Source: an uncultured Roseobacter sp. (lineage in GTDB: Bacteria > Pseudomonadota > Alphaproteobacteria > Rhodobacterales > Rhodobacteraceae). From it: a stretch of 64,000 nucleotides of DNA. Positions within the stretch are counted from its first letter, which is position 1; every line of letters begins with the position of its first letter. The stretch spans positions 62,001-126,000 of the forward strand of contig NZ_CANMDB010000009.1 of NCBI RefSeq assembly GCF_947496515.1, written 5' to 3'. A program made the translations under genes and the position numbers. Shown here one piece after another: positions 16,114 through 24,464 of the stretch. The notes below the pieces were generated by a model. The model was given only the letters and a program-made list of their open reading frames with translations, made no database searches and was not told the origin of the DNA.

Positions 16114-17196
16114 ATGAAACAGCTTTTGCTCAGCGGCACAGCAGTTGTCTTTTGCGTGACCGCATCCTTCGCGGATGAGGTGCGCGTCTACAATTGGTCC
16201 GACTACATAGACGAAGCGCTGCTGGAAAAATTCGAACAGGAGACCGGGATCGAACTAATCTACGATGTCTTTGACAGCAACGAAGTGCTGGAGACAAAGT
16301 TGTTGGCGGGCGGCTCCGGTTATGACGTCGTGGTGCCGACGGGCACGTTTCTCGCCCGTCAGATCCAGGCCGGTGTGTTTCAGCAACTGGATAAATCCAA
16401 GCTCACAAATCTCGACAATATGTGGGATGTGGTCGAGGCGCGCACAGCGCAATACGATCCCGAAAATGCCTATTCCATCAACTATATGTGGGGCACGACG
16501 GGCATCGGCGTGAATGTCGGAAAAGTGCGGGACATCCTTGGTGCGGATGCGCCCATTTCCTCGCTCAGCCTGATCTTTGATCCCGGCAACATGGAAAAGC
16601 TGGCCAGCTGCGGCGTGCATTTCCTGGACGCACCGACGGAGATGATCCCCGCAGCGCTGACCTACTTGGGTGAGGATCCCGACGCCAAGGATGCAGAGGC
16701 TCTGGCACGCGCTGAAGAGGTGCTGGCTGCGGTCCGCCCGCATGTGCAGAAATTCCACAGTTCAGAGTACATCAACGCGCTGGCCAATGGCGACATCTGC
16801 GTGGCCTTCGGCTGGTCAGGCGATATCCTGCAAGCGCGCGACCGCGCAGCCGAGGCGGAAAACGGGGTTGAGATCGCCTACAATGCGCCCAACGAAGGTG
16901 CGCTGATGTGGTTTGACCAGATGGCCATCCCGGCGGATGCTCCGAACCCGGAGGCGGCGCATACGTTCCTGAACTTCATCATGGACGCCCAGAATATGGC
17001 GGATGCGTCGAACTACGTCTATTACGCCAATGGCAATGAAGCCTCAAAGGAATTTCTGGTCGAGGACGTGATCGGCGATCCGGCGATCTATCCCGACGAG
17101 GCGGCGCTGGAGAACCTCTATACGGTGACCACATGGTCACCGAGGGATCAGCGCAATCTGACCCGGAGCTGGACACGGATCAAATCGGGCACCTGA
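16114..17196 (+). CDS. potF: PotF, putrescine-binding periplasmic protein
   Basis: A 360-residue exported binding protein with signal peptide MKQLLLSGTAVVFCVTASF-A-D. The mature start VRVYNWSDYIDEALLEKFEQ, then YDVFDSNEVLETKLLAG, YMWGTTGIGVNVGKV, SCGVHFLDAPTEM and FHSSEYINALANGDICVAFG follow the E. coli PotF pattern along the whole length, including ligand-pocket aromatic and acidic blocks. The ATG at 16114 has CGGGAG upstream. It is the first gene of potFGHI plus an amine oxidase, and a strong stem-loop follows it. Putrescine is the likely ligand, though PotF relatives (for example SpuD/SpuE) vary between putrescine and spermidine. Confidence 0.93.
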   Translation: MKQLLLSGTAVVFCVTASFADEVRVYNWSDYIDEALLEKFEQETGIELIYDVFDSNEVLETKLLAGGSGYDVVVPTGTFLARQIQAGVFQQLDKSKLTNLDNMWDVVEARTAQYDPENAYSINYMWGTTGIGVNVGKVRDILGADAPISSLSLIFDPGNMEKLASCGVHFLDAPTEMIPAALTYLGEDPDAKDAEALARAEEVLAAVRPHVQKFHSSEYINALANGDICVAFGWSGDILQARDRAAEAENGVEIAYNAPNEGALMWFDQMAIPADAPNPEAAHTFLNFIMDAQNMADASNYVYYANGNEASKEFLVEDVIGDPAIYPDEAALENLYTVTTWSPRDQRNLTRSWTRIKSGT

Positions 17197-17207
17197 GCCT
17201 GATGAAC

Positions 17208-17241
17208 GGGCGCGGGGATACTCTCCGCGCCCTTCCTTTTT
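17208..17241 (+). terminator. Stem-loop after potF (attenuator-like)
   Basis: An 11-bp stem with one G-T pair (17208-17218 with 17222-17232, loop TAC) is followed by TTCCTTTTT, directly after the potF stop. This is a good intrinsic terminator, yet the operon continues 14 bp later. Partial read-through would favour PotF over the membrane components. Confidence 0.75.
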
Positions 17242-17254
17242 CGGGAAGACGCAT

Positions 17255-18382
17255 TTGGCCGAAACAGTTTTTGCCCCCTGGGACGATCCTGCCGAAAAAC
17301 CGCTGATCCGGTTTCGCAATGTCACCAAGCAGTTTGGCAGCTTCACCGCGATCGACGATCTGACGCTGGACATCTTTGAACGCGAGTTCTTTGCGTTGCT
17401 GGGCCCGTCGGGCTGCGGCAAGACCACGATGATGCGGATGCTAGCGGGGTTCGAGACGATCAGCGGCGGGACCATCGAACTGGCGGGACAGGACATTGCC
17501 GCCGTGCCGCCAAACAAGCGCGCGGTGAACATGATGTTCCAGTCCTACGCGCTGTTTCCGCATCTGAGCGTTTACGACAACATCGCCTTTGGCCTGCGCA
17601 GGGACCGCAAGTCGCGCGGGGAAATCGACGCGCGGGTGGCTGAGATGCTGAAGCTCACCCGGCTGGAAAAATTCGCGCGTCGCAAGCCGCATCAGATTTC
17701 GGGTGGCCAGCGTCAGCGTGTGGCGCTCGCCCGCAGCCTTGCCAAGGCGCCCAAGCTGCTGTTGCTGGATGAACCGCTTGGCGCGCTCGACGCCAAACTG
17801 CGGCAGGCCACGCAGTTTGAACTGATGGACATTCAGGAAAAGACCGGCACCACGTTTGTGATCGTGACCCACGATCAGGAAGAGGCGATGACTGTTGCCA
17901 GCCGCGTGGCCGTCATGGACGAGGGCCGGCTGATGCAGGTCGCCACGCCGGAGCGGATCTATGAGGCGCCCGAAAGCGTCTACGTGGCGGATTTCATCGG
18001 AGACGTGAATATCCTGACCGGGACGGCACAGGCCTCGGGCGAGGCGCAGTTCAGGGTTATCTGGGACGGGGAGCAGACCCCGCTGGTGGCTGCCTCGTCG
18101 CGGGAGTTCCACGATGGGCAGGCCTGTCACCTTGCGGTGCGGCCGGAAAAAGTCTCGATCAGCGCTGAAAGGCCAGAGGCGGCGGAGAACGCGGTGCAGG
18201 GCAAGGTGCTCGATATCGCCTATCTGGGCAACCTAAGCACCTATCACGTGGAGCTGCCGGGCGGACAGATCATCAAGGCGCAGACAGCCAACACGCGCCG
18301 GATTTCGCGCCGCAGCTTTACCTGGGAGGACCCGGTCTGGGTCTCATGGAGCGCCACTGCGGGGGTGCTGTTAGCGGAATGA
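17255..18382 (+). CDS. potG: PotG, putrescine ABC transporter ATP-binding protein
   Basis: A 375-residue ATPase with Walker A LGPSGCGKTT (49-58), signature ISGGQRQRVALARSL, Walker [13 protein letters not shown], switch VIVTHDQEEAMTV and a C-terminal TOBE region. I use a TTG start at 17255, since the protein then begins AETVFAPWDDPAEKPLIRF, like PotG relatives, with GGGAAGACG upstream. It lies after potF, separated by a terminator-like hairpin, and before two permease genes, in the canonical potFGHI order. Role: drive putrescine import. Confidence 0.93.
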   Translation: MAETVFAPWDDPAEKPLIRFRNVTKQFGSFTAIDDLTLDIFEREFFALLGPSGCGKTTMMRMLAGFETISGGTIELAGQDIAAVPPNKRAVNMMFQSYALFPHLSVYDNIAFGLRRDRKSRGEIDARVAEMLKLTRLEKFARRKPHQISGGQRQRVALARSLAKAPKLLLLDEPLGALDAKLRQATQFELMDIQEKTGTTFVIVTHDQEEAMTVASRVAVMDEGRLMQVATPERIYEAPESVYVADFIGDVNILTGTAQASGEAQFRVIWDGEQTPLVAASSREFHDGQACHLAVRPEKVSISAERPEAAENAVQGKVLDIAYLGNLSTYHVELPGGQIIKAQTANTRRISRRSFTWEDPVWVSWSATAGVLLAE

Positions 18383-18413
18383 CACCTCGCGCCATCAGCA
18401 AAGGAGGCCGCCC

Positions 18414-19289
18414 ATGCAGCGTGTGATACTGATCGCGATCCCCTATGCGTGGCTGCTGGCGTTGTTCCTGATCCCCTTCGTGATCGTCTTCAAGATTTCC
18501 CTGTCGGACATCGCACTCGCCATTCCGCCCTATACGCCGACGCTGGATGACGGGGTCGGGCCCTTCTTTCGCGCGCTCGACTTTGAGAATTTCGCCTTCC
18601 TGATGTCCGATGACCTTTATTGGAAGGCCTATCTCAGCTCGCTTCGGATCGCGGTGATCTCGACCTTGCTGACGTTGCTGGTGGGCTATCCGGTGGCTTA
18701 CGCCATGGCGCGGGCACCCGAGGAATGGCGTGCCACGTTGATGATGCTGGTGATCCTGCCGTTCTGGACCTCTTTCCTGATCCGCGTTTACGCGTGGATG
18801 GGTATCCTCAGCCAGGAAGGCTTTCTGAACCAGTTCCTGCTGTGGACCGGGGTGATCGGAGAGCCGCTGACTATCCTCAATACAACGACGGCGGTCTATA
18901 TCGGGATTGTCTACACCTACGTGCCCTTTATGATCCTGCCGATCTACGCCGCGCTCGACCGTTTAGACGGATCCTTGATCGAAGCGGCGGAGGATCTGGG
19001 CTGCTCCCGGCTGCAGGCGTTCTGGCTGGTCACCGTACCGCTGTCGAAGAACGGCATTATTGCGGGCAGTTTTCTGGTGTTTATCCCTGCGTTGGGTGAG
19101 TTCGTGATCCCGTCGCTGCTCGGCGGCTCCGGGACGCTGATGATCGGCAAGGTGCTGTGGGAGGAGTTCTTTAACAACCGCGACTGGCCCGTTGCCAGTG
19201 CCGTGGCGGTGATCCTGCTGCTGTTGCTGATTGTGCCGATCATCCTGTTCCAGCGTAACCAGCAGCGTCAGGCGGAGGCTGAGGGATGA
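18414..19289 (+). CDS. potH: PotH, putrescine ABC transporter permease
   Basis: A 291-residue inner-membrane protein of normal length for PotH. TM1 is at the N-terminus (IAIPYAWLLALFLIPFVIVF), and the later core has PFWTSFLIRVYAWMGIL and the coupling loop LIEAAEDLGCSRLQAFWLVT. Unlike the PotB-like permease of the neighbouring locus it has no large insertion. AGGAGG lies a few bases upstream of the ATG, and the stop overlaps the potI start by four bases (ATGA). Confidence 0.94.
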   Translation: MQRVILIAIPYAWLLALFLIPFVIVFKISLSDIALAIPPYTPTLDDGVGPFFRALDFENFAFLMSDDLYWKAYLSSLRIAVISTLLTLLVGYPVAYAMARAPEEWRATLMMLVILPFWTSFLIRVYAWMGILSQEGFLNQFLLWTGVIGEPLTILNTTTAVYIGIVYTYVPFMILPIYAALDRLDGSLIEAAEDLGCSRLQAFWLVTVPLSKNGIIAGSFLVFIPALGEFVIPSLLGGSGTLMIGKVLWEEFFNNRDWPVASAVAVILLLLLIVPIILFQRNQQRQAEAEG

Positions 19290-20104
19290 CGCGGCTCAGC
19301 TGGTTCAACGTGACATCGCTGACATTGGGCTTTGCATTTCTCTATTTGCCGATGGTGATCCTCATCATCTACTCTTTCAACGCCAGCCAGCTCGTGACTG
19401 TCTGGGCCGGGTTTTCGACCAGATGGTACGGCGAGCTTTTGCAGAACGAGGCGTTTCTGGATGCGGCCTGGGTGACGATCAAAGTGGCTGTGCTGTCCTC
19501 GACCATCGCGACGGTGCTGGGGACCATGGCCGCCTATGTTCTGGTGCGCGCGGGGCGTTTTCTCGGGCGCACGCTGTTTTCGGGCATGATCTATGCGCCA
19601 TTGGTGATGCCCGAGGTGATCACTGGCCTGTCGCTGTTGCTGCTCTTTATCGGGATCGGCCTTGATCGCGGGGTGCTGACCATCGTTTTGGCTCATACGA
19701 CCTTTTCCATGTGCTACGTCTCTGTTGTCGTCTCCTCCCGGCTGATGAGCTTTGACCGCTCGCTGGAGGAGGCGGCACTTGATCTGGGATGTTCAGGCTT
19801 TGATGCCTTTCGCCTTGTGACGCTGCCGATCATCGCGCCTGCGGTGATTTCCGGCTGGCTGCTGGCATTCACGCTCAGCCTTGATGATCTGGTCATTGCC
19901 TCATTTGCCGCCGGCCCGTCCGCCACGACCCTACCAATCAAGATCTTCTCTGCCGTGCGGCTCGGTGTGTCGCCGGAGATCAACGCGCTTTCCACGATCA
20001 TGATCGGAATTGTAACGGTTGGTGTGATCAGCGCGTCGCTTATCTCCAAACACCGCACGCTGCGGCAGCGGCAAGAGGAGCAGGCTGCGGCCCGCGCGGC
20101 ATGA
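19286..20104 (+). CDS. potI: PotI, putrescine ABC transporter permease
   Basis: A 272-residue inner-membrane permease partnering PotH. It has five or six hydrophobic segments, starting with LTLGFAFLYLPMVILIIYSF, and the coupling loop LEEAALDLGCSGFDAFRLVT. The C-terminus is cytoplasmic and rich in Arg/Gln. The start overlaps potH and the stop overlaps the amine oxidase gene (both ATGA), so the five genes form one translationally coupled unit. Confidence 0.94.
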   Translation: MTRLSWFNVTSLTLGFAFLYLPMVILIIYSFNASQLVTVWAGFSTRWYGELLQNEAFLDAAWVTIKVAVLSSTIATVLGTMAAYVLVRAGRFLGRTLFSGMIYAPLVMPEVITGLSLLLLFIGIGLDRGVLTIVLAHTTFSMCYVSVVVSSRLMSFDRSLEEAALDLGCSGFDAFRLVTLPIIAPAVISGWLLAFTLSLDDLVIASFAAGPSATTLPIKIFSAVRLGVSPEINALSTIMIGIVTVGVISASLISKHRTLRQRQEEQAAARAA

Positions 20105-21426
20105 CGCGGATCTTTGGGGATTATGCCTACGGGTCCGGCCCTCGGGCGGGGTGCTGGTGGGATGAGACCTGTGCCGCACCGGAACGGCCATCTCTGAGGG
20201 GGACGCGCAAGGTTGACGTCGCGATCATCGGCGCTGGCTTTACCGGCCTGTCGGCGGCCCTTCATCTGGCTGAGGCGGGCCTGTCGGTCATGGTGCTGGA
20301 CGCGGCCTATCCGGGCTGGGGGGCCTCTGGGCGCAATGGCGGGTTCTGTTGTTTGGGTGGTGGGATGCTGGGGGACGCCGAGCTGGATGCCCGTTTCGGC
20401 CGGTCGGAGAGGTTGGCCTTTCGCGCTACGGAAAAGGCCGCCGTCGAATGTGTGTCGGACCTGATCGGGCGGCTGAAGCTGTCGGTTGACCGACACTCAC
20501 ACGGCGAAACAGAGCTGGCCCATCGTCCTCGCCACATGGCGGCGCTGCGGGAGAAAGCGATTGCGGTGGAGGAAAACTACGGCGTTTCTCCTCAGTTGAT
20601 CGAAGCGGAAGCGCTGGCCACACATGGGTTTGCGGGCCCCTTCTTCGGGGCGCTGACGATCCCCGTGGGCTTTGCGCTCAACCCGCGCAAATACCTTCTT
20701 GGGCTTGCCGCGGCGGCGGAGGCGGCTGGTGCGATGATCTTTCATTCCAGCCGCGTGCGGGGATGTGACTTTGCTGAAGGGCGGCATCGGCTGTCCATTG
20801 CCGCTGGTGAGGTGATCGCGAGGCAGGTGATTGTTGCGACCAATGGGTATTCGTCCGAGGATCTGCCTGCTTCTTTGGCCGGACGCTACATGCCTGCACA
20901 ATCAAACGTGCTGGTGACACGCCCCCTCACGGAGGCGGAGATTTCAGCACAGGGCTGGCACACGGATCAGATGTGTTACGACAGCAGACACCTGCTGCAT
21001 TACTTTCGTCTGATGCCAGACAGACGGTTTCTTTTTGGCATGCGGGGCGGTCTGTTCACGGGAGCAAGAGCTGAGCGGCGGGCGCGCAGCCGCATCAGGC
21101 GAGACTTTCGGACGTTATTTCCAGAGTGGGCCGACGTGGCAGTGGATCATATATGGTCCGGGATGGTGAGCCTGGCGCGTCATCGCCTGCCTTTTGTCGG
21201 TGCGCTTGATGAGGGCATCGGCCTTTGGGCCGCCATCAGCTATCATGGCAACGGGATTGCGATGGGCAGCCTTGCGGGCAAGCTTTTGGCCGACCGCATC
21301 TGCGGCCATACGCCAGACGCGATCCCTCTCGCAATGCGTCAACACCCGCCGCAGTTTCCCTTCGGCAGGGCGCGTCGGCTGGTCATGCCTGCGGCCTATG
21401 CCGGATTTCTGCTTGCCGACCTCTGA
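20101..21426 (+). CDS. FAD-dependent amine oxidase, PuuB-like
   Basis: A 441-residue DAO-family flavoprotein. The Rossmann dinucleotide motif is VAIIGAGFTGLSAALHLAEA (about 40-60), followed by GWGASGRNGGFC, typical of gamma-glutamylputrescine oxidase and sarcosine/glycine oxidase relatives, and a C-terminal AISYHGNGIAMGSLAG. It overlaps potI by four bases, so oxidation of the imported amine (putrescine or gamma-glutamylputrescine) is the likely role. No puuA (gamma-glutamylputrescine synthetase) occurs in the window, so the substrate is open. Fifty-four bases separate it from flgD, which converges. Confidence 0.87.
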   Translation: MTRIFGDYAYGSGPRAGCWWDETCAAPERPSLRGTRKVDVAIIGAGFTGLSAALHLAEAGLSVMVLDAAYPGWGASGRNGGFCCLGGGMLGDAELDARFGRSERLAFRATEKAAVECVSDLIGRLKLSVDRHSHGETELAHRPRHMAALREKAIAVEENYGVSPQLIEAEALATHGFAGPFFGALTIPVGFALNPRKYLLGLAAAAEAAGAMIFHSSRVRGCDFAEGRHRLSIAAGEVIARQVIVATNGYSSEDLPASLAGRYMPAQSNVLVTRPLTEAEISAQGWHTDQMCYDSRHLLHYFRLMPDRRFLFGMRGGLFTGARAERRARSRIRRDFRTLFPEWADVAVDHIWSGMVSLARHRLPFVGALDEGIGLWAAISYHGNGIAMGSLAGKLLADRICGHTPDAIPLAMRQHPPQFPFGRARRLVMPAAYAGFLLADL

Positions 21427-21480
21427 TTGGCAATAGATTTTGGGCAGCTAGGCTTTCCCCGATACCCGATCTATGGTGCC

Positions 21481-22164
21481 CTATGGAGTGCTCTCCGGCT
21501 CGCGCAAGGCGCTCACCTGATCGGTTGTAACGCTGGCACCACCGGCGAGGATAAAGACCGTGTTTGTGCCATCGCGGCGGGCCTCGGTGATCTTGGCATA
21601 TGTTTCCGCCGGTGTTGTGGCGATAGCTTGGCCCAACTGCCGACTTTCCACGGCGAAATTGTATAGCCCGTATGGCAGTGACTTCCCGTCTTCATCGACC
21701 CCTTGCCAATCGACGGGATCACTGCTGTTGTCGATTTGCTGGCGCGATACCACATTGCCGTCCGCATCATAGGCGATCAGAACCACTTCATCTGCAGTGC
21801 TTTCGGGTTTCGGCGTGACACTGATGCTGGATCCATCAAACGGCACCTTGGCAGTTGTGCGTGCTTCCATCCCGATCCAGCTGGCACTTTGACCGATGCT
21901 GGTGGCTGAGAGTTGACCTGCCAGCGCTTCGAGAAGGTCGTTGGAAAGAACCTGTTGCTCGACCATCGAGAATTGGGCCAGTTGCGCTGCGTATTCTGAG
22001 GAGTCTATCGGTTCCAGCGGATCCTGGTATCGCGCCTGGGCGGTCAGCATTTGAAGAAATGTCTCGAAATCTGAAGACAGAACTGCTGCGGACTGCTCGC
22101 TCGCGGCAGCGGCACGGGCTGTGTTTTGGGCAGCCTGAACGGTTTGGGTGGCTGTGACGTCCAT
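21481..22164 (-). CDS. flgD: FlgD, flagellar hook-capping protein
   Basis: A 227-residue scaffold that caps the growing hook. The N-terminal secretion/cap region contains FETFLQMLTAQARYQDPLEP and EYAAQLAQFSMVEQQV, the family hallmark. The C-terminal part has a beta-rich FlgD Tudor/Ig-like domain ending in VFILAGGASV. It is exported by the flagellar type III system, so it has no signal peptide. It lies 11 bp downstream of fliK on the minus strand, the usual pairing of hook-length control with hook cap. Confidence 0.94.
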   Translation of the reverse strand: MDVTATQTVQAAQNTARAAAASEQSAAVLSSDFETFLQMLTAQARYQDPLEPIDSSEYAAQLAQFSMVEQQVLSNDLLEALAGQLSATSIGQSASWIGMEARTTAKVPFDGSSISVTPKPESTADEVVLIAYDADGNVVSRQQIDNSSDPVDWQGVDEDGKSLPYGLYNFAVESRQLGQAIATTPAETYAKITEARRDGTNTVFILAGGASVTTDQVSALREPESTP

Positions 22165-22175
22165 AAAATGGCTCC

Positions 22176-23510
22176 TTAAAGGCGTAGATCGACACCGGTT
22201 GCCGGTGTCAGCGTGATTGGGATCTCGGGCTCTGCAGCGTCCTCAAAAAGGCGGGATGGCTGAAAGGAGGGGGCGTCATCATTGTCGGTCGTTTGCTGCT
22301 CGCTACCTGACTGGCCTTCGTTGAAGGCAAAATTGATGTTTTCGTATCCCAGGGCCTTAAATTCCTGCCCAAGCTGGTCGATATTGCGGCGCATAAGGTC
22401 CAGCGTTTCGGGCCGTTCCGCTGTGATCTGGACCGTGATGCCTGCTTCTGCCGCCATGATGTTCATACGAACCCGACCGAGTTCCCGCGGATTGAGCGAA
22501 ACCTCAACCGGCCGGTCCGGCAGTCTTTGGAGAGCCTCGGCCATCTGGCGGCCGATCATGCCGGGGGTTTCTGACCGTGCGAGTGTTTGAGCGAGCGTGT
22601 TGGGGTTGGTCGAGCGAGCCTCCCACGAAGATGGCAGATCAAGGTCGCCGACAGCCGAAAGCGATAGCTCCGGACCTGCGGCATCTGCTTGAACCGTCAG
22701 AGGCATTCCGCTTTGCTGAAGCGCGGAGGGCGTGACAGTCAATGGCGGCTTTGTTGCCAGGGGGGCTGATGATGCGCTGGTGGTTTTGACCGAATGCAAC
22801 TCGGCCGTTGTGACACGTCTGAGCCGTCGCTCATCACCTTCGGCATTCCGTTCGCCGCTTATTGACTTTGCGATCGATGTCGGCGCTGTTGGCAGTGGAT
22901 TGACGGGTTGTGCGCTAAGCGTTTGTGTCGCGGCAGGTGTCGCAGTCGACACTGCCTTGGCGGTCGACGGAGCAGCGTCTGGCGTTGATGCTTCACGCGG
23001 TACCGATGGCGCAACACTCGCCATGACGGCTGCTTGCGGTGTCGCCTTGACAGATGGATCTACTGCAGTAGTGCTTGCTTCTTTGACGTCGCGGGGCGCC
23101 GTTGTAACACGCTGCGCGAAGGCCAGTTCACTCGTCTCGACACGAGGTTTTGTCGTGACGGATGTTGTTGCGCCAACTCCCTGATCCTCCAGTTTTGCCG
23201 CTTTTGGTACGTCGGTGGTGGCCATATCCGCCGACGGATCTGCATCAGTGGATCCTGTCGCCGTGTCAGGATCCTCGTCCACCGCTGGCGTCGCCACTAA
23301 GTCTTCGGCCGGCTCATCCGGTGCAACGGACGAAGGTGCCTTTTGCTCCATATCCTCCAATGTCTCCTCAGTCGAGGATTCTGCGGCATATGCGGTATCG
23401 AAATCCGCTTCCGAACTATTTTCCTTCGTATCTTGGGAAGGATCACGCATCGCTTGATTGTCGGTTCGGGTCGGCTTTGTAACGGCCGGTATGAGTTGAA
23501 GGTCGGTCAT
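22176..23510 (-). CDS. fliK: FliK, flagellar hook-length control protein
   Basis: A 444-residue protein with a long low-complexity Ala/Thr/Ser/Pro-rich N-terminal region (about 1-310), consistent with a molecular ruler, and a C-terminal Flg_hook domain (about 330-420) with PVEVSLNPRELGRVRMNIM and ITVQITAERPETLDLMRRN. The ATG at 23510 has GGAGATACCG upstream and is preferred over a longer frame that would run into the divergent flgJ promoter. It works with FlgD and FlgE. Sequence identity in the N-terminal part would be low even between relatives, so the call rests on the C-terminal domain. Confidence 0.9.
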   Translation of the reverse strand: MTDLQLIPAVTKPTRTDNQAMRDPSQDTKENSSEADFDTAYAAESSTEETLEDMEQKAPSSVAPDEPAEDLVATPAVDEDPDTATGSTDADPSADMATTDVPKAAKLEDQGVGATTSVTTKPRVETSELAFAQRVTTAPRDVKEASTTAVDPSVKATPQAAVMASVAPSVPREASTPDAAPSTAKAVSTATPAATQTLSAQPVNPLPTAPTSIAKSISGERNAEGDERRLRRVTTAELHSVKTTSASSAPLATKPPLTVTPSALQQSGMPLTVQADAAGPELSLSAVGDLDLPSSWEARSTNPNTLAQTLARSETPGMIGRQMAEALQRLPDRPVEVSLNPRELGRVRMNIMAAEAGITVQITAERPETLDLMRRNIDQLGQEFKALGYENINFAFNEGQSGSEQQTTDNDDAPSFQPSRLFEDAAEPEIPITLTPATGVDLRL

Positions 23511-23624
23511 CGGTATCTCCGGGAGTTCTTCCGCGCTTGGCCTCTTATGACGCCGTTTGGTTACCGCATCTTTACCGGTTTCGCGCATACCGTCGAAAAG
23601 TAGTTGCAATTGGAGAGACCTCAT

Positions 23625-23906
23625 ATGACCGCCCCCATGATCGTCGGATCATCTGCTGCACCCATGTCCCCGCAAGACCGCGCCTTGCATCATGTCGCCC
23701 AAAAGCTTGAGGCCAGTTTTCTCGCGGAAATGTTGAAATCCGCGGGTTTGGGTAAGACGAGCGAACATTTCGGCGGTGGTGCAGGCGAGGATCAGTTCAG
23801 CTCTTTCCTCGTCGAAGAACAGGCCATGTACATGGTCAAGGCGGGCGGCATCGGCCTGAGCGAATCGTTGTTTCACGCACTGAAGGAGAAGCAAAATGAC
23901 CAATGA
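23625..23906 (+). CDS. flgJ: Rod-binding protein (FlgJ N-terminal-type)
   Basis: A 93-residue protein equivalent to the rod-capping domain of FlgJ, without the muramidase domain, as is normal in alphaproteobacteria. The family block is QKLEASFLAEMLKSAGLGK (29-47), followed by EDQFSSFLVEEQAMYMVKAG and IGLSESLF. The ATG at 23625 follows GGAGAGACC. It is divergent from fliK and its stop overlaps the next gene by 11 bases. Confidence 0.9.
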   Translation: MTAPMIVGSSAAPMSPQDRALHHVAQKLEASFLAEMLKSAGLGKTSEHFGGGAGEDQFSSFLVEEQAMYMVKAGGIGLSESLFHALKEKQNDQ

Positions 23907-24255
23907 TGATATTGCCGACGTCATCGACGCCCTTGATGAATTGCTGGATGCAGAGCGCGCAGCTGTTCTCAACGGTGATCTTGATGAGGTCGGCCGTTTG
24001 CTGGCTCGTAAAGAGAGCCTGATAGCCGATCTGGACACCCAGCAAGACGCTGATCGCCAGGCGCTGGAGGCCATGAACCAGAAGATCCGGCGCAATCAAC
24101 TGCTGCTCGAGCAGGCGATGGAGGGGATCCGCTCCGTGACCGACCGGTTGGCCACGCTGCGTCGTGTGAGCCGCTCTCTGGAGACCTATGACGAGAACGG
24201 TGAGCGCAAGACCGTCGACATGGGCGGCCAGAGCGCTGTGGAAAAGCGCGCCTGA
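23896..24255 (+). CDS. FlgN-like flagellar chaperone/secretion protein
   Basis: A 119-residue, mostly helical, acidic protein with heptad-like spacing (VIDALDELLDAERAAVLNGD, RLLARKESLIADLD, LLLEQAMEGIRSV). Size, helicity and position right after flgJ match FlgN-type export chaperones for FlgK and FlgL, which lie in this same cluster (36.6-39.0 kb). It overlaps flgJ by 11 bases. The assignment is by pattern and context, as FlgN proteins diverge rapidly. Confidence 0.7.
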   Translation: MTNDDIADVIDALDELLDAERAAVLNGDLDEVGRLLARKESLIADLDTQQDADRQALEAMNQKIRRNQLLLEQAMEGIRSVTDRLATLRRVSRSLETYDENGERKTVDMGGQSAVEKRA

Positions 24256-24429
24256 CACTGCATTTGAATTAAATGCGATCAACGAAGGAAGCAGCGATTA
24301 AGGTTCCATTAGTCTGTTTTCGCGCATGTTCCGCCTGCATCCGAGGTCGGGTGGCGCAGGGCTGAGAAAAGTCTCTGCATTGGTCAGAATGACAGTTTTG
24401 TCCCGCCGTGAAGGCGCGCGGGCCTAATC

Positions 24430-24442
24430 CACGCAAAGCGTG
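24430..24442 (+). promoter_or_regulatory. Hairpin in the flagellin 5' leader
   Basis: CACGC-AAA-GCGTG forms a 5-bp stem ending eight bases before the AAAGGA ribosome site (24450-24455) of fliC. In Caulobacter, FlbT acts on the leader of flagellin mRNA; flbT is two genes downstream here. The 209-bp region before fliC holds no gene. Confidence 0.4.
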
Positions 24443-24464
24443 ATTGATCAAAGGAACATGCTTC

